Positions 1 through 8,197 of a stretch of 52,193 nucleotides of DNA are shown here, in pieces. The notes beneath the pieces are model-generated. The model worked only from the letters and a program-made list of their open reading frames with translations, made no database searches and had not been told where the DNA came from. Numbering within the stretch: position 1 is the first letter of the stretch; each line of letters opens with the position of its first letter. A program made the translations under genes and the position numbers. Source of the DNA: Alphaproteobacteria bacterium (GTDB lineage: Bacteria; Pseudomonadota; Alphaproteobacteria; Acetobacterales; Acetobacteraceae); NCBI GenBank assembly GCA_016869735.1, contig VGDL01000024.1:1-52193 (forward strand), given 5' to 3'.

Positions 1-55
1 GGGTGGGAGCTTCGCAACTCCACCCCAGCCGCCAGGTCCGATGGCCACCCAAGCT

Positions 56-124
56 CTACACCCCGGCCAGCGCCGGAATTTCCACCACCTCCGCGGACGC
101 TACCGAATGCCGGGGCAGTATCAT
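56..124 (-). other. 22-codon ORF with good ribosome binding site, possible gene remnant
   Basis: Just downstream of the large minus-strand gene, an ATG at 124-122 is preceded by AGGAG six bases upstream and is followed by 22 sense codons and a TAG at 58-56. The peptide (starting MILPRHSVAS) matches nothing I know. It may be a leader peptide, a chance ORF, or the first codons of a gene that has lost its frame. The rest of 1-199 shows no other supported feature. Confidence 0.2.
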
Positions 125-199
125 GCGTTGCTCCTGTGTTGCGGGGCTTGGTTAGCCAGCAGCATGATCGTCAATAAGCGAAGGCGCCAATGCGACAAT

Positions 200-2722
200 T
201 CACAGGCGACGGAATCGCGACAAAAGACGCTCCGCCGATTCACGCCCCACCAGCACTTCCTCGATCCTGGCAATTTCCTGCCTAGAAACAAAGCTGTTTT
301 CGGAGCGGAGCAACTTCCCCATCTGCGCGTGAAATTCTTCTTGAGCTGCAAGATACACTTGTTTGGACCCCAAGCGCCGGCCGATATCTTCAATCCTTCG
401 GGCGATGCGCGCCATCGCTTCGATCTCCTCCAAAGCATCGGATTGATCGGCCTGAATATCAAGAAGCGGTTGCGTTACATGCACTGTGACCAATTCGCGA
501 TAAGTGGTGCGGCAGAACTGATCAACGCTGCGGCGATGGGCCGGCAACTCGGACGTAATCTGTCTGGCATTGAGCCTTGGCAAGGTTTCCAGGGTTGACA
601 CCACGGCACCAATTTCAGACGCGATGCGCGTGCCCGTTTCAAAATCATCCTCCATCAGATTTGGTAATGTAGTCGTCACCCAGCCATTCAGGGTTTCTTC
701 GATAACGCCGGCTATTTGTGGCGTAAAATCCTTGTGAATGGTGAGGAGGATGGAGGGACGCAATGCGCGTTGCAATAAGGCGTTTAACGCGGCCGCGAAG
801 ACGAAGCGCCCTTCTTGCGCGGGGCCAGCCAGGGCCGAGCGCAATATGTCTGGGGAACAATTATCGCTTATCTGGCGCATGCCGTCCCAAAGGGGCGACG
901 CGTGGCGCCAGAGTGCGATTGCCAGTGAAACCATGGCATCGAAATCTCTTTTGGAGAAACCGGCAAGCGCCCATGAAGGTCCTGGTGAAATACTTGCTTT
1001 CGCTTCGGCGGCTACCTGCCACAGGCCTCGCCCGGCGCGATTGATCAATTTGGGGTCTTCGAGACTCCCGCCGCGTATTTCCAGTGCCAAGGCGTCGAGC
1101 TTCGGGCCAAGCGTAAGCTTTAGAGCTTCCATCAGCGGGCCGATGGCATTGCGCGGGATTTGCCCTTCCGTGCGGCGCCACTCGGCCGGATCAATCAATG
1201 CACCTGAAAGAGGCAGAAAGAGCAGGCGCATGAGGCTGGCAGGCCGTGGTGGGCGCAAGCGCTTGAGACGCGGCAAGGATGGTCCGAGCAGACGTTCGTG
1301 AATCTCTGAATTGGAAAGCCGGTCAACCAAGGAAACAATCTTGGCCAAAGCCTCATCTGATGCATTCCCGATCGATTCTCCCAAGCTGCGTGCCTCCGAA
1401 GCAACAGCGACCTTCGCCTGGACCTTTCCAGGAACTGCGGCAGTTTGACTTTCTTGGTCATTGCCCGTGGCGGATCCAGATGCTTGCCCCGGTTTGGTCA
1501 AGCGCCACCTTGTGGTTAGCTTTTCATCATCCGTAAATCGCGGTATCCGCAGCCGTGATCGTGAGTTTGACCGCTTGAGAGGCTTGATGTGGTTTTCATA
1601 AGTTATCGAAAAACTGATAAGGTTTTCATTGCGCGCGACAAGTTCCGTCACGTCACCGCTGCGCCAATCGGCTTTGTCCCGCACTACCTGTGTGGTCTGG
1701 CGCAGGGATTCACCCGCTTCTTTTGATTTCGGCAGCCATGCTTTCGCCTCACGCGGCAGGATGGGCGCGATCAATGCCATTTCCCATATCGCCGCGTTAC
1801 GTTGGCTTGGTTCCGCAGCACCCCATAAAGCCATGGGGGTTTTCCACCCATCCATAACCCAATCAGGCCCGCGGGCGCATTCCAGGATATTCTCCCATTC
1901 GTTGCGCCATTCGGGCACCAGAAGCCCCAAATCGCCAATAAGGTTATCGGCTGCTGTCAAGGCGATTGTTGCGCATTGAATCGTTTGGCGTGCGGTCTGC
2001 TGCACGAAGTTTGCTGCCTGGAACTGGGTACTGTCACGCGGTTGACCCGCTACCCAAGCTGCAATCTCATCGGTCATGCGGTTCAGGCTTTCCAGCATTT
2101 GCCGAAGCCGGGCATCCTCCAAACCAATTTTTGGCGTTGTCCCACTCAAAGCGTTGGACAAATCATCAAGGTCTGCTGCGAATCTCGACAGTGGTTGACC
2201 CGAAATTTTTGCTGACCGCGCTATGGCGCGTTCCGCGCGCTTGAGAAATTCCTCCTCATCCGGATCACTGCTGCGCCCCGCTGCCTCAGCGCTCGTTTCC
2301 ACTGCTGCGATAAGGCTATCAAGCAGCATGGACTTGATGAGTCGCTGGCAAGAAACCTCTCGGCGTTGGGCATCCTTCGCGGCCAAAGCGGCTCTCCGCC
2401 CGGCAAGGCCTTGCGCCGCCAGGCGTTGGGCTTCGTGCCGAATGCCGATCGGCGAGATATCAGTTGCCTGGCCCAGGATTTCCCATAATTGGCGATCAAA
2501 AAGTGTTGGAGAGCAGATTTCGGTCATCATTGACCAGGGCAGGATCAGCATGCCGCGCCCGCCCGAGGGATTGATCGCGACCAATTCCAGGCTTTGTCCA
2601 GAGGTGGATCGGCGAATACGAGCATTGAGCAACAAAGGTGTCGTGAAAGGCACAGTGGCGCCCCTTTCACGAAAGCTCGCAGGCTCGAAAAGTGCCGACC
2701 TGAACCGGTCAAGATCGGACAA
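200..2722 (-). CDS. Large protein of unknown function (840 aa)
   Basis: I do not recognise this protein. It has no signal peptide, no obvious transmembrane segment, and no Walker, HD, DDE or other catalytic motif I can name. It is rich in Ala, Leu, Arg and Glu and looks mostly helical and soluble. A variable, Ser/Gln/Ala-rich linker lies near residues 410-445, separating an N-terminal half from a C-terminal half. The first codon is TTG (2722-2720); a TAA lies in frame eight codons upstream. A better start may be GTG at 2653 (817 aa), which has AAAGGGG about seven bases before it. Codon choice looks less GC-rich than in the housekeeping genes of the window, which fits an accessory gene. The call as a real gene rests on length, continuity and codon pattern only. 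Confidence 0.7.
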   Translation of the reverse strand: MSDLDRFRSALFEPASFRERGATVPFTTPLLLNARIRRSTSGQSLELVAINPSGGRGMLILPWSMMTEICSPTLFDRQLWEILGQATDISPIGIRHEAQRLAAQGLAGRRAALAAKDAQRREVSCQRLIKSMLLDSLIAAVETSAEAAGRSSDPDEEEFLKRAERAIARSAKISGQPLSRFAADLDDLSNALSGTTPKIGLEDARLRQMLESLNRMTDEIAAWVAGQPRDSTQFQAANFVQQTARQTIQCATIALTAADNLIGDLGLLVPEWRNEWENILECARGPDWVMDGWKTPMALWGAAEPSQRNAAIWEMALIAPILPREAKAWLPKSKEAGESLRQTTQVVRDKADWRSGDVTELVARNENLISFSITYENHIKPLKRSNSRSRLRIPRFTDDEKLTTRWRLTKPGQASGSATGNDQESQTAAVPGKVQAKVAVASEARSLGESIGNASDEALAKIVSLVDRLSNSEIHERLLGPSLPRLKRLRPPRPASLMRLLFLPLSGALIDPAEWRRTEGQIPRNAIGPLMEALKLTLGPKLDALALEIRGGSLEDPKLINRAGRGLWQVAAEAKASISPGPSWALAGFSKRDFDAMVSLAIALWRHASPLWDGMRQISDNCSPDILRSALAGPAQEGRFVFAAALNALLQRALRPSILLTIHKDFTPQIAGVIEETLNGWVTTTLPNLMEDDFETGTRIASEIGAVVSTLETLPRLNARQITSELPAHRRSVDQFCRTTYRELVTVHVTQPLLDIQADQSDALEEIEAMARIARRIEDIGRRLGSKQVYLAAQEEFHAQMGKLLRSENSFVSRQEIARIEEVLVGRESAERLLSRFRRL

Positions 2723-2907
2723 TGAATCGCTCGTTTGGAATGATTATCAGAAAAGAAGGCACTTTGGGAAGAATGGCGCCGGAATGTCACAGGGAGCATC
2801 GCGGCCAGGGAACCCCCATTTTATTTTACAAGAATGAAGGTTCTTGGTTGCTTATTTTCAACCCTTGGTGGCGGATTCCGAGTGACCGTCGCGTCTTCTC
2901 TCGTGGT

Positions 2908-3846
2908 TCAAATGATGCGAAACATTAAAGTGTCATTATTCGTAATTCGCCGGCAATTTTCCGCCGCCAGACCGAAGGATCGGGTAAAAGTCCCGGTTGA
3001 AAGCCAAGCCACATGGGGCGCCAGCACCACATTGGGCAAGACGAGCAGCGGGTCCGCGGGGTCCACCGGCTCAGCGGCAAAAACATCCAGCCCGGCTGCC
3101 GCCAAATGGCCGGATTGCAGCGCTGCCACCAGGGCCGGCTGATCCACCAGGCCGCCGCGGGCCGTATTCACCAGCACCGCGCCTCGCTTCATGCGGGCAA
3201 GTGCCGCTTTATTCATCAGGCCACGCGTTTTGGGTGACTCCGGGACATGGAGCGAGATCACATCCGCTTCCGCCAAAAGCGCCTCCAAAGGGCGAAATGC
3301 GCCAATCGCCTCGGGCTTCGGGCCGCGGGCAGTATATAAAACCTCACACCCCATGGCCTGCAAAACGGGGGCAAGTAGTTTCGGCACCGCACCATAGCCA
3401 ACCAAACCCACCTTGCGCCCGCCCAGTTCGAAAAGCCCATCCTGCAGGGCCGGGGGCTGAGACCAGCCGCGCCCGGCGCGGGTCTCGGCATCAAAATAGG
3501 CAATGCGCCTAAGCGCACCCAGCATCAGCAGCAGCGTCATTTCCGCGACCGCCCGGCTATTGGTGCCCGGCAAATTGCACACCGCAATGCCGCGCGCGCG
3601 GGCGGCCTCCAAATCAATCGTGTTCACGCCGACGCCAATTTTCTGGATCAGGCGCAGCTTGGGCGCGGCGGCGATATCGGCGGCGGTGATGGGGCGCAGC
3701 ACATGCCAAATCACCTCAACCTCCGGCAGCAGGCGCGCATAAAGCGCCGTATCGGCTTCCGGGCAGATGGTCAGGTCAATGCCGGGCAGCGCGGCCAACT
3801 GCGCCGCCAGCCCAGGCCCTGCGTCATAATGCAGCAGCACCTTCAT
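2908..3846 (-). CDS. D-isomer-specific 2-hydroxyacid dehydrogenase
   Basis: This NAD(P)-dependent oxidoreductase of the PGDH/hydroxypyruvate reductase family (312 aa, usual length) interconverts a 2-hydroxyacid and a 2-ketoacid in the cytosol. The catalytic triad is visible: Arg230 in NTARGGLVD, Glu259 in FAAEPVD and His278 in LAPHVAW. The nucleotide-binding loop is unusual: where GxGxxG is expected it reads GYGAVP (150-155), with proline for the last glycine. The start is ATG 3846, which overlaps the TGA of the enolase-like gene (ATGA), so translation is probably coupled; a longer reading into that gene (from 3930) is not needed. It is the last gene of a four-gene operon. The substrate is unknown; hydroxypyruvate/glycerate is one candidate given the kinase and enolase-like neighbours. 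Confidence 0.9.
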   Translation of the reverse strand: MKVLLHYDAGPGLAAQLAALPGIDLTICPEADTALYARLLPEVEVIWHVLRPITAADIAAAPKLRLIQKIGVGVNTIDLEAARARGIAVCNLPGTNSRAVAEMTLLLMLGALRRIAYFDAETRAGRGWSQPPALQDGLFELGGRKVGLVGYGAVPKLLAPVLQAMGCEVLYTARGPKPEAIGAFRPLEALLAEADVISLHVPESPKTRGLMNKAALARMKRGAVLVNTARGGLVDQPALVAALQSGHLAAAGLDVFAAEPVDPADPLLVLPNVVLAPHVAWLSTGTFTRSFGLAAENCRRITNNDTLMFRII

Positions 3847-5132
3847 GGCCGGGACCGCCCAAGATAGGCGCCGCCGGCAAAGCGCGCCCTGGCACCCAGG
3901 CTTTCTTCCACGCGCAAGGCTTCGTTCCATTTCGCCATGCGTTCAGACCGGGCGAAGGAGCCGACTTTCAATTGCCCGACACCCCAACCCATGGCCAGAT
4001 GCACAATGGTGACATCCTCGGTCTCACCGGAGCGGGCGCTGACAATGCCGGCGAAGCCCACGTCACGCGCGGCATCCCAAGCGGCTTTGGCCTCCGTCAG
4101 TGTGCCGCGCTGGTTCGGTTTGATCAGCACGGTATTGGCCGCACCGATCGCGGCGGCGCGGCGCACGCGCGCAGCATCCGTCACCAGGAAATCATCGCCC
4201 ACCACTTGGATGCGCCCGCCCACTTCGCGGGTGAAGGCGCTAAAGCCCGCCGCGTCATCTTCCGCCAGCGGGTCTTCGATGGAAGCGATTGGATAGGCAG
4301 CGATCCAGCCAAGCAACATGCGGATCATCTTATCCGTGCCGAGTTCGCGGCCTTCCAAACCGAGCTTGTAACGCCCGCCCTTGCCGAAATCCGTCGCGGC
4401 AATATCAAGCGCAATCGTCACTTGCTGTCCCGGCGCGAAACCCGCTTTTTCGATGGCGGCAACGAGGGTTTCCAAAGCCTGTTCATTGGCGGTGAAAGCA
4501 GGCCACCAGCCACCTTCATCGGCCACACCTTGCAGCAGGCCGCGTTGCTTCATGATGGCGCCGGCGGCGCGATAGACCTCAGCGGTCCAATCCAAAGCCT
4601 CGGCAAAGCTGGTGGCGGCCGGGCACATCACCAGAAAATCCTGGATATCCACGCGCCGCCCGGCATGGGCACCACCGCCCAGAATCTGGATTTGCGGCAG
4701 CGGCAAAACATCCGGCGCATCACGGCCCAAGTAGCGCCACAACGGCAAACCTTCTGCTGCCGCAGCGGCGTGGGCAGCGGCCATTGAAACCGCGAGTGTC
4801 GCATTGGCGCCCAGGCGCGTTTTTTGCGGCGTGCCATCGCGCGCGATCAAGCACGCATCCAGCGCCGCTTGCGCGCGCGCATCCATGCCAAGCAGCGCCG
4901 GGGCCAATTCGCGGTTCACGGCATCCACCGCACCTGTCACGTCATAACCGCCAAAGGCGCTGCCGCCATCGCGCTTGTCCAAAGCCTCACCACTGCCGGT
5001 GCTCGCACCAGCGGGGGCAATGGCGCGGCCTGTCGCACCGCCGGCCAGGGTGATTTCCGCCTCCACCGTGGGCCGGCCTCGGCTATCCCAAACGCGGCGG
5101 CCACGAATGGCGGTGATGATGGTGCTGCTCAT
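3843..5132 (-). CDS. Enolase-superfamily protein with altered active site (enolase-like)
   Basis: The protein (429 aa) aligns with phosphopyruvate hydratase over its full length: GASTG loop (42-46), ADEGG with Glu206 (yeast E211), metal ligands Asp243, Glu286 and Asp313, Lys338 (yeast K345, general base), and GQLKVG with Lys389 (K396). Two near-invariant residues differ. The histidine of SHRSGETED (yeast H373) is alanine (Ala366, codon 4037-4035), and the glutamate of the LQEF/IQEF motif (E168) is aspartate (Asp165). The set of retained metal and phosphate ligands suggests a phosphorylated hydroxyacid is still bound, but it may not be 2-phosphoglycerate, or activity may be low. ATGA overlaps join it to the kinase gene upstream and the dehydrogenase gene downstream. 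A housekeeping eno presumably exists elsewhere in the genome. Automatic annotation would call this 'enolase'; I treat that as family only. Confidence 0.88.
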   Translation of the reverse strand: MSSTIITAIRGRRVWDSRGRPTVEAEITLAGGATGRAIAPAGASTGSGEALDKRDGGSAFGGYDVTGAVDAVNRELAPALLGMDARAQAALDACLIARDGTPQKTRLGANATLAVSMAAAHAAAAAEGLPLWRYLGRDAPDVLPLPQIQILGGGAHAGRRVDIQDFLVMCPAATSFAEALDWTAEVYRAAGAIMKQRGLLQGVADEGGWWPAFTANEQALETLVAAIEKAGFAPGQQVTIALDIAATDFGKGGRYKLGLEGRELGTDKMIRMLLGWIAAYPIASIEDPLAEDDAAGFSAFTREVGGRIQVVGDDFLVTDAARVRRAAAIGAANTVLIKPNQRGTLTEAKAAWDAARDVGFAGIVSARSGETEDVTIVHLAMGWGVGQLKVGSFARSERMAKWNEALRVEESLGARARFAGGAYLGRSRP

Positions 5133-6139
5133 GCGCCGATTTCTTCCCCCCAGGCCGCGCGCACCGCCAACAGGCGATCCACGGGCTTGGTCAATAAGGC
5201 GCGCGCCACGCGGCGCACGCGGTTTTTGTCATGTTCTTCGGTCAGGTATTCGACCGGGCTTTTACCGTCCACCCGCGCCAGAAAAAGCCCCGGCAGCAGC
5301 CGCGCCGCGCGCGCTTCCAGCGCATCCGCCGCTTCCCAGGTGATGCCAGCCAGATAACGCGCCGCCAGCGCTTCAAAGCACGCCATGAAGCCGGCGCTGA
5401 CCTGCGGTGTCCACAAGCATTTCAGCAAAAGATGATTGAGGCAAAAGGCAAGATCAAAAGCCGGGTCGCCCCACCAGGCGCATTCAGCGTCCAGAAACAC
5501 AGGGCCTGATGGTCCGCAAAGGATATTCTTCGGGCTGACATCTCCATGCACCAGCGTGCGCTTACTGCGCGCCGTGACCGCCGCGATGTCTTGCAATAGC
5601 GTTGCCAAATCCGGATGCACGCGCGCGGTCGCCAGCAGATAAGGTTCCAGCCGAATGGCATGAAAAATCTCATCTGTTGGGAAAGCTTCCGCCAAGCCTG
5701 GCTGAGCCGCGGCATGCGCATGAATGGCAGCAATGCGCCGCCCAACCTCAGCGGCGAAAGCCACATCCGCGTGGCCATCACGCAGCCGCGCTTTCCAGAC
5801 CGGGTGATCCGTGGGCGAAAGGAACGCCATGGCCAGCGCGCCTGTTGCCTCATCTTGGCCGAGCAGTTTTGGCACCGCGCCAGGGATCGCGCGATCCGCT
5901 GCCAAAAGCCAGCGCGCTTCATAAATGTTGCGCACCACCGGCGCGCGCCAATCGGCGGCAACCTTCAGCTTGGGCAAAGCGCGCTTGACGCAAATTTCCT
6001 GCCCATCGGGCAGGGTTAGATGCCAGATATCGGATGAAACGCCACCTGCCAGGGCCTCACCCCGCACATGCTGCCCAGGCGCAAGCAACCCCATGGCAGC
6101 AAGCCCGGCGGCAATGGCTTCCGGTATGGGCTCCAGCAT
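5129..6139 (-). CDS. APH-fold small-molecule kinase (aminoglycoside phosphotransferase family)
   Basis: This 336-aa protein of the protein-kinase-like APH/choline kinase/MtnK group transfers the ATP gamma-phosphate to a small alcohol. Visible motifs are the N-lobe lysine in EICVKRAL, the catalytic Brenner loop VHGDVSPKNIL, and the metal-binding segment FLDAECAWWGDPAFDLA. No membrane segment or signal peptide is seen. The ATG at 6139 lies 3 bases after the receptor gene stop, and its own stop overlaps the enolase-like start. Its position between an uptake receptor and an enolase-like protein suggests that it phosphorylates an imported hydroxy acid or sugar acid rather than an antibiotic. That is inference; the family alone does not give the substrate. 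Confidence 0.85.
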   Translation of the reverse strand: MLEPIPEAIAAGLAAMGLLAPGQHVRGEALAGGVSSDIWHLTLPDGQEICVKRALPKLKVAADWRAPVVRNIYEARWLLAADRAIPGAVPKLLGQDEATGALAMAFLSPTDHPVWKARLRDGHADVAFAAEVGRRIAAIHAHAAAQPGLAEAFPTDEIFHAIRLEPYLLATARVHPDLATLLQDIAAVTARSKRTLVHGDVSPKNILCGPSGPVFLDAECAWWGDPAFDLAFCLNHLLLKCLWTPQVSAGFMACFEALAARYLAGITWEAADALEARAARLLPGLFLARVDGKSPVEYLTEEHDKNRVRRVARALLTKPVDRLLAVRAAWGEEIGA

Positions 6140-6142
6140 CGC

Positions 6143-7084
6143 TCAGCGCTTCAGCAGCGCTTCCCAGCGCGTCACTTCGCCGGCCAGATAGGCCTCGCTT
6201 TGTGCGACATTCAGGCTGAGAATGCGATCTGCCCCAAGATCACCCAAGCGCTTGCGCAAGCCTTCCTGACCAAGCGCGCGATTGATCGCGGCATTCAGCA
6301 CGTCCCGCCTGTCACGCGGTGTCGCGCTTGGCACGAAAACCGCCTGCCAGACACTCATTTCCACATCCACGCCGCCTTCGCGCCAGGTGGGCACATCGGG
6401 GTTGGCGGCGTTGCGTTGTGCGGTGGTCACGGCAAAGGCACGCGCCTGATTGCCGCGCGCGGTCTGGAACCCGGTAAGGCCGGCATCGAACATCATGGCA
6501 ATGCGCCCGGCGGCAAGGTCAAGCGTGGCGGGCGCGCCACCGCGATAGGGCACTTCATTCAACTGCAAGCCGGTTGCCTTTAGATAAAGCAGCGCTGCCA
6601 GCTGCAAAATGCCGCCCCCGCCGGAGCTGCCGTAATCCAATTGGCCGGGCCGCGCCTGGGCCAAGGCGGTGAATTCGCGCAGATTATTGGCCGGTACGTT
6701 ATTCGCCACCAGCATAACGATGGGTGATTCCGCCACCACCGCTATCGCCTGCAAGCTGGTAATGGGATCGATCGGCTGATTGGGCACCAGCACCCGCAAG
6801 GCCGCATGGCCCGTATTGTTGAACAGCACCGTATGGCCATCGGCTGTAGCGCGCGCCACGACTTCGGCCCCCACCATCCCGCCGGCGCCGCCGCGGTTTT
6901 CGATGACAAGCGGTTGCGGCAGGATCGGCGCCATGGCCTCTGCAAGCACGCGCGCAACCACATCGGTCGCCCCACCAGCCGCATAGGGCACGATCACGCG
7001 AATGGGCCTTTCGGGATAGGCGCTGGCGGGCATAAAGGGTGCCAAAACCAGCATGAAACAGCAGAGCATCAGGCGCAGCAGCAT
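6143..7084 (-). CDS. Tripartite tricarboxylate transporter (TTT) substrate-binding protein, Bug family
   Basis: This periplasmic receptor (313 aa) belongs to the TctC/Bug family, which bind small carboxylates and deliver them to TctAB-type permeases. A Sec signal peptide covers residues 1-21 and ends in ASA. The mature start YPERPIRVIVPYAAGGATD is the family hallmark, followed by VIENRGGAGG and the 'NNTGHAA' ligand region. The ATG at 7084 was chosen because AAGGGGGAAAA lies directly upstream; longer readings to 7177 lack support. It is the first gene of the receptor-kinase-enolase-like-dehydrogenase operon. No TctA or TctB is present in the window, so the membrane component must be encoded elsewhere, as is common for Bug proteins. 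Confidence 0.9.
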   Translation of the reverse strand: MLLRLMLCCFMLVLAPFMPASAYPERPIRVIVPYAAGGATDVVARVLAEAMAPILPQPLVIENRGGAGGMVGAEVVARATADGHTVLFNNTGHAALRVLVPNQPIDPITSLQAIAVVAESPIVMLVANNVPANNLREFTALAQARPGQLDYGSSGGGGILQLAALLYLKATGLQLNEVPYRGGAPATLDLAAGRIAMMFDAGLTGFQTARGNQARAFAVTTAQRNAANPDVPTWREGGVDVEMSVWQAVFVPSATPRDRRDVLNAAINRALGQEGLRKRLGDLGADRILSLNVAQSEAYLAGEVTRWEALLKR

Positions 7085-7217
7085 TTTTCCCCCTTGTTCC
7101 GGCTTGCGGAAACAAACTTTTGTCATCTTGCCCGGCCTTGGCGCCGCTGCCAAACCCTGTAACCTGACCCCGCGCAAAGCCTATGGTATAGGGCCCAACG
7201 CAATGACCCGAGAGAAC
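7085..7217. promoter_or_regulatory. Divergent intergenic region between TTT operon and pseudo-HtrA gene
   Basis: These 133 bases separate two outward-facing transcription units and must hold promoters for both. The leftward ribosome binding site (AAGGGGG next to 7084) is clear; the rightward one is an AGAGA before 7218. I could not assign -35/-10 boxes or an operator with confidence. Confidence 0.4.
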
Positions 7218-8186
7218 ATGGCCGAAGAAGACTGGGATATTCCTGAGCATTTGCAGCCCGACCCGACGGAGCATGGCTTCGACCTGGATCAGGCCTATCG
7301 CGCGGTGGTCGGCTTGCGGAGCCAGGTGCCGCCGGATGCCTTCACCGCGCGGGTGCTCGGCACGGAACGCGAAGGCAGCGGCGTGCTGATCGGCGATGGG
7401 CTGGTGCTGACCGTGGGCTATCTGGTGAGTGAGGCTGAGACGATCTGGATCACCACCGCCGAAGGTCGCGCCGTGGCGGGCCATACCCTCGCGGTGGATC
7501 AGGAAACCGGCTTCGCCCTGGTGCAGGCATTGGGCCAGATTCCTCTGAAGCCGTCGGCACTGGGGGATAGCGAAAAACTGAAAATCGGCGCCGCGACGGT
7601 GATGGCGGCTGCCGGTGGGCGCGCTCAGGCGGTGGCGGGCAAGCTTGTCGCGCGCCAGCCCTTCGCTGGCTATTGGGAATATTTGATGGAGGATGCGCTT
7701 TTCATCGCCCCCGCACACCCATCCTGGGGCGGTGCTGGGGTATTCGGCCCGGATGGCAGGCTGGTCGGCATCGGGTCCCTGATTTTGCAGCAGGGGGAGG
7801 AAGGGCGCCGGTTTGATCTTAATATGGTGATCCCGGTGCATCAATTGACGCCTGTTTTGGATGAACTGACCACGCAAGGCCGCCGCCCCGGCCCGCCGCG
7901 CCCCTGGCTTGGGCTTTACGCGACCGAGGATGAGGATGGCATTTCAGTGGCCTCCCTTGCCCCCAATGGTCCGGCTGAAGCGGCGGGCCTGCGCAATGGG
8001 GACCGCATTCTGGCGGTAGAAGGCGCCGAAATTGGCGAATTGGCCGATTTATGGCGCGCGATTTGGGCGATTGGCCCAGCGGGCAGCAATGTGCAATTGC
8101 AGGTGAGCCGAGGCAAGGCGCGGCGGGATGTGACGATCACCTCGGCTGATCGGGTGCAATACCTGAAGCGGCCGCGCTTGCATTGA
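7218..8186 (+). CDS. Catalytically inactive HtrA/DegP-like protein with one PDZ domain
   Basis: This 322-aa protein keeps the trypsin-like S1C fold and a C-terminal PDZ domain (about 228-308) but has lost all three catalytic residues. The His of TNxHVV is Tyr68 (TVGYLV), the Asp of DPRTDLA is Gly98 (DQETGFA), and the GNSGG serine is replaced in PSWGGAG (Gly171). Flanking framework motifs survive (GSGVLIGDGLVLT, ALGDSEKLKIG, GRLVGIGS), so it is a true homologue and not a misread. There is no signal peptide, which suggests a cytoplasmic location, unlike DegP. A start at 7218 gives MAEEDWDIP; ATG 7203 is an alternative five codons longer. It probably acts as a scaffold or peptide-binding protein. 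The cupin gene follows 11 bases after the stop, suggesting co-transcription. Confidence 0.85.
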   Translation: MAEEDWDIPEHLQPDPTEHGFDLDQAYRAVVGLRSQVPPDAFTARVLGTEREGSGVLIGDGLVLTVGYLVSEAETIWITTAEGRAVAGHTLAVDQETGFALVQALGQIPLKPSALGDSEKLKIGAATVMAAAGGRAQAVAGKLVARQPFAGYWEYLMEDALFIAPAHPSWGGAGVFGPDGRLVGIGSLILQQGEEGRRFDLNMVIPVHQLTPVLDELTTQGRRPGPPRPWLGLYATEDEDGISVASLAPNGPAEAAGLRNGDRILAVEGAEIGELADLWRAIWAIGPAGSNVQLQVSRGKARRDVTITSADRVQYLKRPRLH

Positions 8187-8197
8187 AAGGTTCGCCC

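Noticed and set aside
1-199. A partial protein gene at the left edge
   Set aside because: Only a 22-codon frame with a good ribosome site is seen; reading on after its TAG or shifting frame gives no recognisable protein.
3843-5132. Calling this the housekeeping enolase gene eno
   Set aside because: Active-site substitutions and the catabolic operon context argue against it, so no symbol is given.
5129-6139. Calling the APH-fold kinase an antibiotic resistance gene
   Set aside because: The family is broad; the operon with a carboxylate receptor, enolase-like protein and dehydrogenase points to metabolism.
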